A stretch of DNA of 64,000 nucleotides from Monomorium pharaonis (taxonomy: Eukaryota > Arthropoda > Insecta > Hymenoptera > Formicidae): NCBI RefSeq assembly GCF_013373865.1, contig NC_050475.1:19824358-19888357 (forward strand), written 5' to 3'. Position numbers and translations under genes: made by a program. The notes beneath the pieces were generated by a model, which saw only the letters and a list, made by a program, of their open reading frames with translations, searched no databases and was not told where the DNA came from. Of this stretch, positions 1-10,676 are shown one piece after another (position 1 is the stretch's first letter; each line of letters starts with the position of its first letter).

Positions 1-2206
1 CGCTTGTAAATTTTCATTAGCTATCTACACGTAAATAATATCAGATACACCGTAAAAACCGCCCACTATCTTGTTAAGTACACGCTTTTTCGATCAATCA
101 CGCAACAATTAAATTTTCATCTCGCCATCACCGACGCAATTTGGCTAATTTTACATAGCAAGTATCTATAAATATACCACTAACGCGGCTATTCGCAAAT
201 TATTCATTGTTTGCTAATGTACTACTAATGGGTGATTTATTCGTGAATATGAACAGATTGGCCATATGGCTCGATCGTTCGCGCATAATGATGCACGCGG
301 TGTTTCCGAGAATTAATTCTCTATGAAGAACAACCTGCCAATCGAGGCAACTATAGAACTGTTTTAGTTCAATTAAACTGCGGACTCGTGGAATGCTGTT
401 ACACGCGTTAATGGAATTCTTGAGATGCTCCCGCTTAGTGGACCGCAAAGCCAGTAATAAGTTTATCTCATATAAACGTGTAATTGCTACACGTACAGAG
501 ATCGTTCACCGGCCGAGATAATCCGCAAGTCAAGTTGTCAATAAGACAGCGGAAGTCGGCACTGCGAACTATGTGCAAGGACCGCGCGCGATTGTATCAT
601 GTTAAACGTAGACACTGGTACGGATGCAAATGGGTTAAACGCTTAGGCGGTTTCGCGTGCAAGATTTAGATCTGATTGTACCTAAAAGCCGCCGATTCAG
701 CTGTTTGGATTCCTGCAGAACAATAGATCCGCCGGTTAGAATCTGGGGATATCGCCGGGATACGCTTTCCTCGCGAAATCCTGGTTTACTAAAACGTTGC
801 GATACGGTTCTCAGCCTCGAATAGTTGAATTCGGTATTCAAAGAGCCGCCGGCGTTTATTCCCATTTTGCGGATGTTTCCACAATTTTGGGCCAATCTCT
901 CTAATTTCCGAAAAATTTATCAGACTTAATGGCCTACTGTCTACCGATTAATTAGACTTTTAATTAGACTAGATCGATCCATGAATACAATATAAGATTA
1001 TTTATCCGCCAAGGTTAATTATAACTGGGAAGTACTACTCGAATTTTAATTTCACGACACGCTGCTAATTTCCATATAGAATTATGATTTGATAGTCAGA
1101 GCTAATCGATAATTTTCGCAGGCAAGGACGCCCCATCACGTAAATTACCATCGGCGTTTTAACCGTTACATAAATCGATAGTCTCGATTCGCTCGTGCCA
1201 CAGCACGGAATCATGCTGAAGGCTTCCGGCCGAACTTTTCCTTACCTGCCATAAAGTTAGCGCCCGTTTTTAGAATTTTGATATAACTGATAGTTCTGAC
1301 TTGTGGAGAGAATTCTGTCAATTACATTGAAATTCTACGCAACGAAACGTTAACTTTATAAATGGATTCTCTATGGAATAAAAAGTCACGAATAAAAAAA
1401 ATTGAGAGAGATAGAAAGAAACAGACAAAACAGACATACACAGAACAACGTACAAAGTCGGGATTCGGTAAAAGTGAAAAGTTTGATTTAATGATTAGAT
1501 AAAAATATTGCCGAGTCAATTCTCCACGGCACGAGGAGCTGCAGTTTGATAAAAAGTTGGTAAATTGAACGAAGCTTCCGCAGGACACGAGGAGCGAGAG
1601 GGGAGGAAAAAAGCTCGCGGCAAGGATAACAAGATACTAATAGAGATCGGTGGACGGGGCAAATAAAATCTCATTAATCTCTTCGAGTTTAACGAGACCC
1701 AAGTCCCGGGCAGCAAATGCCTCTCGTAAGTTCCTCGAAGACGGTAAGAATCGCGCGTCTGATTGTTAATTACGATTCGACGCTGGTACACAAAATGCAC
1801 CAGACAGCGTCGAGATCTTCATGCGTCTCGCTTTGTCACTTTGAACAATCGAATTAGTCGTGATTTCTCAATTGGACGAGACGGCATATAAAACGAAAAT
1901 ATCAAGGGAGAAGAATTACAGTTATTTCAGACAGAATTCGCGAAATGCTCTCGAGAGCTGCGTGCAACATTTGTGACGTTCGTGAATTTCATAAATTAAG
2001 TATTTCCTCGAAACTTCTGGAGAATAACCCTTGAGAGAAAGAACTCTCTCGTACAAAACTCACCAGCGATGAGTTCTGTATGTATCCTCCCATCATGTTG
2101 ACTAGTTTATAGCCGTTCGTCTCTCTCTCTCTCTCTCTCGTGCATTTCCTTAAAATGTACATTCCGAAAAACGACGAGAAAAAAAAATTACTCGGTATAA
2201 TTTATA
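1..2206. other. Region with no supported gene
   Basis: I see no reliable gene here. A minus-strand open frame at 635-895 is relatively GC-rich and ends near a possible splice donor (GTACAATC), but its only acceptor-like site has a poor pyrimidine tract, so it is not called as an exon. A CT microsatellite lies near 2121-2140. The gene at 2.5-4.2 kb reads leftward into this region, so later exons of it could be hidden here. Confidence 0.4.
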
Positions 2207-2416
2207 CACTAAGAAAAAAAAGTTAATTTGAGTAAATTTTTCAACTTGATTAAATTTCTTCAGTTCAAATATTTGTGCATTTAACTTAAATACATAAAAC
2301 ACTTGAACTTCAATTAAAGTATTTATATATTTGACTGAAATACGTAAATACTTCAATTGAAGAATTTAACCACGTTGAAAAATTTAGTCAAATTAACAAC
2401 TTTTTTTCTCTCCGTG
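2207..2416. mobile_element. Palindromic MITE, copy 1 (TA-flanked)
   Basis: About 210 bp flanked by TA on both sides. The left end starts CACTAAGAAAAAAAAGTTAA and the right end, read on the other strand, starts CACGGAGAGAAAAAAAGTTG. The similarity runs inward for at least 60 bp, including matches to TTTTTCAACTTGATTAAATT, so nearly the whole element folds back on itself. It contains no open frame. TA target duplication and terminal inverted repeats are typical of non-autonomous Tc1/mariner-derived elements. A second copy lies at 59304-59494. Confidence 0.75.
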
Positions 2417-2508
2417 TAATTTCGCGTACAGTTTCTTCATCTTTTAGGGGATTAATAAATACCCTTCCAGATTCTTTTTTTTTTTTAAGGACAACGAGAA
2501 ATTCTTAC

Positions 2509-4194
2509 GGGATACTTCTCCATCAGACTGCGCGTCCTGGTGACCTGGGCCACCTTGTCGTCGAAGACCTCCTTTTCGGAGGCGCCTGCCCTCTTGCAAT
2601 CGGCATCGACCTCATCCTCCGCCAGCGAACTGAGACTGTTGTACCACTGTACACTGTTGGTCCTATAGGGCTGCCTCGAGGGCTCGTGGCTGCGATGGAG
2701 ATCCTTGCTGAAGCTCAAGCTACGTCTGATCGGCTGCAGGCCGCGGTTTATCACCGCCGGTAACTCGGCGCTCCCCCTTAACAGAGCGCCGAATTTCCGA
2801 CGGAACGACGTGCGCCGTTCGAGCTTCCCGTTCAAATTGCCCACGTCCTTCGGCGAGGCATCCTTCGACGACGATCTCTTGATGTCGAAAGATTCTTGAG
2901 AAATATGCGACGATATTACCTTCTTCAATTTTACATGTTGCAAAAAAAAGTTCAAAACGCGCGTCTTTGTATTGTATTTAAGTCACGATATACATTTACC
3001 GATTGAAAAATAATACTTTATTTTTGTTAAATGCCATTAAAATTATTTTAAATCACTTCAAACGTATCTATAATTAAATAAAATATAATCCTAATTACTT
3101 TTATCAAAATAAAATATTGATTTTTTAATGATAGTAAGCAACAGTATTGATTTTTACTTAACCCTTTAAGAACGGGAGCTTTCTAGTAAAATTATGAGAG
3201 AGCTTGTGGAAGAAAAAAAATTGATAAAACACGGTTTTAGAAAATTTTTGGGATCAATTAGAATTTAACTTGAAAACATTAAAATTCAACAAGATAATAA
3301 ACCTTTAATAAAGGAGGAACTTGTGTCGTAGAACTAATAATGAAAGTTTGAAAGTTGATAAGTTATAAACGTCCGTTTCACTCGGTTGATATAAACTTCA
3401 AATAAAATAAAACTGAAAACTTAGTTTTTATTTAACAATGTTAAAAATTTTTCTAGTAAACAGCATTTATAATTAAATTATTTTTCAATTCTGTTCGTCG
3501 TATTGAATGCATTATTTAAATTTTTTCTATTTTTTACCTCAAATTAAGAGAAAATTCTCCCCGTGTAGATAAAGTTTCATAAACATTAAACGAACAAAGT
3601 ATTATGAAGAGATCAACGGTTCATGCTCGTCCATAAAGGGTTAAATTATTTGTAATTTTGTTATTTAATTTTTGCTAATTTAGATAAAAATCTAAATATA
3701 ATGCGTACACTTTAACGTTTATTACAACTATCGTTGACTTAATTTCTAATTCTTCTCAAAGAAATTTTAGAAATATATTTTGATATAGTTATTTCAATTA
3801 TCTTCCTCGATATATACCTATATTATATATATATACACACAATAATTTAGTGGCTCTTTAACGGCATCGCCATATATAATACGTTGATTCGATCTCCGAC
3901 AATATATATATATAAACGCGGTTAAGCGATCGATTACTTTCCCGATAGTTTCGGCATTTGACGGAAGGCAACGTTAATCAAAGATTCCGTTAATGCTTCT
4001 CGTATCAAGAATTTTGCAAAGAGCGATTAATATCGAGAGCTGTGCACACCTGCTTCCGATTTTGCTGACTTGCATTCCTTTGTGGGCTGCTGCTCCGCCT
4101 GTGTCATTTTCGCGCTCTCGTCGTTGCAATTCGTTGCTTTGTGGCTCGATTTGTTCTTTTTCAAGGACCTCTTCGCTTCCTTCTTCAGAGTCAT
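2509..4194 (-). CDS. Unrecognised basic Ser/Lys-rich protein, N-terminal part (two exons)
   Basis: Two minus-strand exons join in frame. Exon 1 codes from ATG at 4194 to 4050 and ends CAG|GTGTGC, phase 1. Exon 2 runs 2894-2509 from acceptor TTTCTCAAG to a strong donor CCC|GTAAGA, phase 0. The spliced reading gives 177 residues and continues into an exon not identified here. The first 48 residues are lysine-rich (starts MTLKKEAKRSLKKN). Exon 2 carries basophilic-kinase or 14-3-3-like sites (RRTSFRR, RRSLSFS) and an acidic stretch (SLAEDEVDADC). No fold, signal peptide or membrane segment is visible, so it is probably disordered. I do not recognise the family. Exon 2 is well supported; exon 1 is less certain because its donor is weak, though its phase fits. 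An in-frame TGA sits four codons before the chosen ATG. The intron contains a piggyBac-like miniature element. Confidence 0.55.
3158..3644. mobile_element. piggyBac-like MITE with TTAA ends
   Basis: The left end reads TTAACCCTTTAAGAACGGGA. The right end, read on the opposite strand, is TTAACCCTTTATGGACGAGC. TTAA target duplication followed by CCC is the hallmark of piggyBac-family insertions. The 487-bp interval (including both TTAA) has no open frame, so it is a non-autonomous miniature copy. It sits in the single identified intron of the minus-strand gene at 2.5-4.2 kb. Confidence 0.75.
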
Positions 4195-7100
4195 CTTTCC
4201 CGATCAAATCTCGCGCACCAAGATCTATCGTGCCTAGACGGCCACACTCGACGGTACCACGCACATCACGTGACGCGAATGACGATACGTTTATTTTCAT
4301 TCGGTGATGAGGCATTACTTTTTCGCCTCTCAGAATCGCGCACAACACGTCTTGTTAGTTGTAATTTGCACACACGTATACTCATACATGACAAAACTGT
4401 GTCATTAAACGGTATCACTATCCGATAACGTGTTATCGTTGCAGCACGAACGATATCGACTGTATCGTTAATATCGTGCCGACTCACGCCCTTTTGCTTT
4501 CCGTGTATTTAGCGAAGTCTGGAAGTTGAGATAAAATCGATCGTGCGCCGCGAGAACTTCTTAACCGCCTTTAAGCCGTTGATCCGATTTACGACCTCAT
4601 ATCTGCTACTGGTTTTTTGAATGCGCTCCCTTACCGTATTTTTAGCCGATCGCGCGCAATATTGCGGAATTGAGAGAACGCGTGCTTCTTTTGTAAAATG
4701 GAAAGTACTTCCCACCCCGTGGCCTCGGTTTTAGGATATCGCGAGAGATTTCCAGTTTCTCGGTGTTTACGAAAAGAAAAGGAAATATGTTCTGTTTCAT
4801 AACGTTGCGTAGAAGAATTGCTACGGAAATTACAGCTATTGTAAGAAAATTTTTCTGTTTATCAAGAGAAGATTGTACGACTTGTCCTTCATTATTACGT
4901 CCTCGTTATCATTATTATGTTCATAATTTATCTCTTGGTTCCAATCGAGTGACCAATTACCAAAACAAGACTTACTACTCTAACAGAAAGCGGCGCTTAT
5001 CGCGATAAAAGAAAAGGTCGACGTTTGTGCGTGCTCCATATTATTGAATAAAAAATAATTCCAACATTATCGCAAATGTTGTACAATTTATTAAAAAAAA
5101 AAAAAGGAAATCCCGGCAAAAGAGTTTCTACATTAATGTGTAAAATATCAAATCTGATTGCTCGTGTTAATCTTTGAAAAACTATTGTCTTCTCTTCTCA
5201 ATTAAAAAAATCCATGATAAGTAGAACAATAGAAATGTCTATTCGCTTTATTTTCCCTATTGTTATCTATTTTTTCTTAGAACTAATGCCAAAAATGTCA
5301 TCTTGAGATAAGTATATTGAGTATACCAATTATCTTTCGTAACTTCCTACGACATTAGCTATGATAAAACGACATTCAATTACACCCCACGAAATTAATG
5401 CGTCGTTATTACAATCGCCACCACACACTCATGTTTTGCTACCTTGAACTGTATTTCCGCACCGAATAAACTGTGTCATCTAATTTTAACGTTTCACTCA
5501 TTTTCCTTTTTATACACGTGTCGACGTATCTCAACACATTATGAAAGAATAATAATTATAGTTGCTATGATTTTTATACATTAAAAAAAGGCTTGGCTAT
5601 AATAATCCAATCTTGATAAAAGTCACCCTCAGTAAAATAGTTTCAATTAAACGTAAGACAATTATGATAAAATAATGTAATTATAATAAAATGTTTATAA
5701 TTATTATCAAACGTTTTGTTATTATTACTTATTATTTTATCATTATAATATTTATTTATAGCAATCGTATTTCAAACAATATTACTAAATGCACTTCACA
5801 AGTTTACCAAACATTTTTTTAATGTAGTTAGGAGTGATTATATGTATTACAAATTATTAAATTCATTAGTATTCTTAGTCACGATTGACGTAACGTACTT
5901 CGTAAGACGTTTATCACTTCCCATTTTTTGCGATTATCATTTCTCGGTCTGCGTGGCGTCAGTAGATCCCGATCAAGTTTCATAAACTTTTGTACGCCTT
6001 AGACGTACTCGGCTTCCGCGAGAAGCCGAAGAATAATCAGCGGCGGCGATCAAGCGCTTAATTATATCCCGCACCTCCGCCGCATACCGTCCGACTCCGC
6101 AAAACATAATTCGCGCCGTGTCCGACATTAGCATGATCACGGCTGAATTGCGATGGCGCGCGTTCGAAACCCCGTATCTGAAGCGCGTAATTTACGCGCG
6201 CCTCGCGCGCGTATATGCAATATCGTCGCGGTATTATCGCCCAAGAAAACGGATTATAAGGCCGCGGTTAATCCCGGGGCCGCGATAAGCTCGCGCGGAC
6301 TGCACTCCGTTATCAGGTGGTTATCCCCGGGCACGCCGGGTTCACGACACGACGCACACGCTATACGTATACGGGATAGTAACGGGCTGCGACGGCGCGC
6401 GGCGGCCAATTATTATTACGCCGCCGGAATAAAGCGGGGTCCTTAAGGACGTCACCGGCGTCGTTTAATGCACTCGAGTGCCAGCCGCGGCCGTGTCTTC
6501 GGTAAATATTTGCCGACATTGGCCCCGCGCTTAATCGCAACGAGATCACAGATCGCGCACCGGGGGAATCCGGCGATCTTCATTCGGCTGAATTTCGAAC
6601 GTTACCTATATTCCTATAAGAAACATTCGCGATATTTTATAACGCTTACACATCTTGGCTCTTATTTTTTTAATTACCGTACGCGTTACTTTCCTTAGCA
6701 CAATAACGTTCTACGATTAGTTTCCAATTTCGGAACTATGAACAGAAAGAAATATTTCTTTAGATTGAATAAACAGTTTTGTTCGACTATTTCAAAGCAC
6801 ATATATTTCTTTGGTTTTTAATAAATTTTACAGATTTCTTTGAATTTAATAAAATTTCTTAGAAACAAAGGAATATATGATGCTTTGGAATAATCGAATA
6901 AGACGGTTTATTAAATTTAAAGAAATCTTTTTCTCTGTGTGCTCATAAGAAGCTTCATATAATGTGTTTTTTTTTTAAATGTATACTTCAATATCTATTT
7001 CATATATGCGTTTGTTATATTTCTTCTTTCATACGTAAAATTATAAAACTAGAATGTTACTCAGAATTTTGAGAGACTTAAAATGCCGCAGATAAATCAG

Positions 7101-10100
7101 TATTATATTCTTATCTCTTACGTTTCTCGTTTGATTAAAGACGTGTCTTATCTTTCGTTTTCGAGTTTAAAAAATTTAGCAATTGTAATCCTATCAAAAT
7201 TGCTAGCTGTTTACCGCTCACACGTTTGTTACGAGTACAAGCCAAGTTCTCTAGAAGATGAATAAGTATGGGAATATATAGTTTCCAAGAAACACACAGA
7301 GGAGATAATATGTTATCATGCGAGTGTCACGTGTATCGTGAAATTACACGTTATATGTTACATAACGATTTCTTCTGAGCCAAGTTCTAGTGCACCAAGC
7401 CTATAAAGATTAGATGGATATACAGCAGAGTGATCAAAACGCAATTTTACAATTCAATAATCGGCATGGCACCTACGAAAGCAATTCAACTTCGCGAGGT
7501 AAAACAAACGTGCGCGAAATATGATTTTAATTGATCGAGCGTGTGACATTCAACACTTTCTTGTAGATACCCGTGTAAAAGTGCAAGCCCACGCGGCAAA
7601 ATGTTAACGGGCAGTATTTCGTGGAATTAATTGGAGATGACTCGCCGGAACAGGCTGCAATTTCACACACACATACCGACGTGAATATTAATGCGAGATT
7701 GAATTCATTAATTCGACAGCCATCTGCGGAAATCGATACAATTTATACGTGCGTTATAAAAAGCTATTTTCAATTTAAAAAGCTATTTCGCCAGTCCGCG
7801 ATCTTTTAGCGGGCAATATAGTTCTTGTATATTGTATATTATTTTTAATGCAGATTATCATAAAAGTAAAAAATTTCATCGCTTCAAGAAACAAGTTAAC
7901 GTCTTACTGCAGCTTTGTTAATGTAATAATTTATTATACAAATTTAAAAAAGTTTTAATTATAAACGTCAACTAAAAGTTATCGAAATTTAAAAACTGCA
8001 GGCTTCTTACAGGCTTATTCTTTTCTTTCTCAATAAAAAAATTTAGATAAATATTCCAACGAAAAATTTTGAACATTTTGTTGTGCTATTAGACAAATAA
8101 TTTTTTAAACAAATAGATTGAATTAAACTTTTACATAAATATTACAATTTTACTAATATCAAAAATTCAATATGTTATTTCTTAATCAACAATTTTACGT
8201 AAAAATCAAAAGGAGAAAAAAAAAACAATTTTTTAACCAATAACAGAATTGCGTTATTAAAATTTTACACGGATACTCTAAATAATAGAACAATCTATGA
8301 AATTTTTTATTATGCCTTGAAATTTAATATAAAAGATATTTTATATTAATTTCAATAATTTTCCTATCTTTTTACGAGATATTTGCCGAGTTACTCGACC
8401 TCAATAATTACTGAGATACGAATTCACAGCGTAGCTCACGTTGTTTTATGCAAACGACCGCTACGAGTTGACCAACGCATTTCACTAGTCTAATTCCGTC
8501 AATTAAGGTTTCTACTTATCGTCGCGGTATACGAAGTCGATCGCGTCATAAAGTTGGTCAAGGTTATCGACACCCCGGACAAGCGCAATATTCGATCGGT
8601 TGCGTTACTACCGTTCAATTCGCGAAAGCCGTATCTTTACTTCTTTCTCTCTCGTTGTATTCTGCCCATCTGGTCAACCGTTTTTTACGACATGTGAAGA
8701 AAGCACGGATAACCGCAATTTCATTAATTCGACGTTTTCCTGCCGAGATGAGATGAAACCCCGTTGGGGAAAAATCACATGGAGCGACGCGAGATTTTCC
8801 TCTTGTCAATTTTTATTAATATATCGGTTTCTCTGGAATCACAATTGACGATCAGTGATACAAACGTCGCTCTAGACAATTTACGCGTGCGATTTATGAG
8901 CAATATTCCGCGCTAATACGCTCTCACCCTGATATCGGTCCTCGTCGGATTGTGGAAATTTCATACCGTGAAATCCGGCCGAAATTAAAATCACTCCGCG
9001 TACATATTTATGTATTATATTTATTATTATTATTATGCACGTGAGTGTAATACGACCGTCATTATTTTATGATTAATCGCGCGAGAAAATGACATCCGCG
9101 CTAATTTTATATTTATTAACGATACAAACACCTCCGGTGATGGAGTTCGGTGATTATAAGCCCGCATAAAATCCACGTAATTATGGTATACACGATTACC
9201 GATACTCTCAATAATTCTCCCCCGAATCCGATTATAATAATTAGTATGGCGACACGTGTGGACGAATACGCGTTCCGATACGGGATTTACGTATATCTCG
9301 ATAATAAATCTCGTCGGCATTTTTGATTGAACGGAGCCGCGAGATTTCTAATAGGATTTCTCCGGGAATTTGTCCTACCAGCATCCTGATGCAAAATCGC
9401 GGTGCACTCGCGTCATACACTCGCGTTTTCTCACTCCATCACAGTAAATTCCGCCGCCTCTAATCAAGCCTTTATTAAAGGCACCAGGCTCTATGATGAG
9501 GCTAATTTCGCAAGATAACGAACGCACACGCCGAGCTGATCCAAGGCCGTCCGTTATCGCCGTGCATGCGTGTGCAGTTGCATCGTAATATTCCACTGGC
9601 ACTAATTCAATTTACATTACACGCGCGCATCGCGATCGATAACAAGGAAGGAGCTTGAGTTTCTTGAGCGATTCACGATTTTCCCTATTCCCCCCCCCCT
9701 CCTCCTCCCGCCACATTATCGGCCTCCCTCTCGTTCCTCGTTTTTTCCCGGACGATCGGTGGAGCGGAATGATGTGACAACGCGACGATAAGGCCGCGCT
9801 TCGGCAACTGACGAAGGTGCCGCCGCTTCATTATTGGCTCGGGTATTACTGGTAACTGATAATACGCCACGTAGCTGATAAACAAACGAAGCGCATCGAA
9901 TGGGAAAGAAATATAAAGACGGTTGCACGTGGGATCTCATTCGACTCGCAGATAAAACGGGGTTCACCTAGCATGACGAAAAAGAGATTTTTATACGCTT
10001 GTATCCCCCCGTTGCATTATCTGTGCAACCTTTCTAATTTTATTTAAGAATAAGTCGACTTCTTCGTAGAATTTGCGGTGCAATAAAGTAGAGAGGACTC

Positions 10101-10109
10101 TTTTTCGTA
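4195..10109. other. Gene-free stretch with a CpG-rich block
   Basis: No exon with convincing splice signals was found. About 6000-6600 is a GC- and CpG-rich block (many CGCG, GGCC and CCGCGG words) inside AT-rich DNA. Its short open frames on both strands are what high GC alone would produce. It could be a promoter, enhancer or unmethylated island. Positions 8400-9960 are moderately GC-rich, with a run of ten C at 9690-9699. One MITE is at 6739-6945. Confidence 0.4.
6739..6945. mobile_element. Palindromic MITE with TGA...TCA ends (TA-flanked)
   Basis: A foldback of about 207 bp between TA dinucleotides. The left end begins TGAACAGAAAGAAATATTTC; the right end on the opposite strand begins TGAGCACACAGAGAAAAAGA. 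Both continue into TTTCTTTA(G/A)ATT(G/T)AATAAAC, then TATTCCAAAGCA-like sequence, then matching CTTTG blocks. No coding capacity. The ends recall the CACACAGAGAAA-type ends of the element near 10.1-10.7 kb, so the two may be related. Confidence 0.65.
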
Positions 10110-10676
10110 CACGCAGAAAAATGTGTACTCATGCTAAGAAAAGCAGTTTCTCATTTTCAGTTTTCTCCTCTTAAGTAACGATCATCTTTGCAAAGAATAT
10201 CTCCCTGATGAATAATCTTAAAATACATTCATCATTTACTTGAAACAAACCTCTGGGTACACACATAGAAAAATATGTACTTGGATTTAATAAGTATCAC
10301 TTATTTTAAATAATTCGTAAGTTTATACATATATTCGCAAATCTATCGTGAGTTCGTCACGAGTAACAAATTTATTCAAAATATATTCGGAATCCTAGTA
10401 ATTTAATACTTCAATTAAGAATATCAAGTAAAAATAAAAATGCGATTTACTTATTGTTCTGACTTTTCTTCAATTCAATTCTGTAATTCAATTCTTCGAG
10501 AAAGTATAAATTCTTTTTTCAAGTATATGATAATGAGTTTTTAAAATTTGTGCTAAATATATTTCAAGACTGTTATCAAAGAAAGTCTTTATCAAAGATA
10601 ACCGTTACTATTATAAGAAAAAAGGTAAATAGAGTAGTCGCTCTTCTTAGGAGTGGAGTAAATATTTCTCTGTGTG
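10110..10676. mobile_element. TA-flanked MITE with nested terminal repeats
   Basis: The outer left end CACGCAGAAAAATGTGTACT (after TA) pairs with the right end, whose opposite strand begins CACACAGAGAAATATTTACT. Both continue into CTAAGAA(A/G)AGC. A second, inner copy of the left end (CACACATAGAAAAATATGTA, also after TA) starts at 10260. This could be one element with a duplicated end, or one copy inserted beside another. It contains no transposase frame. Confidence 0.6.

Noticed and set aside
635..895. 86-codon minus-strand frame, possible later exon of the 2.5-kb gene
   Set aside because: Acceptor side lacks a pyrimidine tract and the start is TTG; phase 0 could be forced only with an unlikely AG.
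3993..4348. Overlapping 124-codon minus and 104-codon plus frames
   Set aside because: They are shadows of the shorter frame at 4050-4194, which alone joins in phase to the downstream exon and has a natural ATG after a stop.
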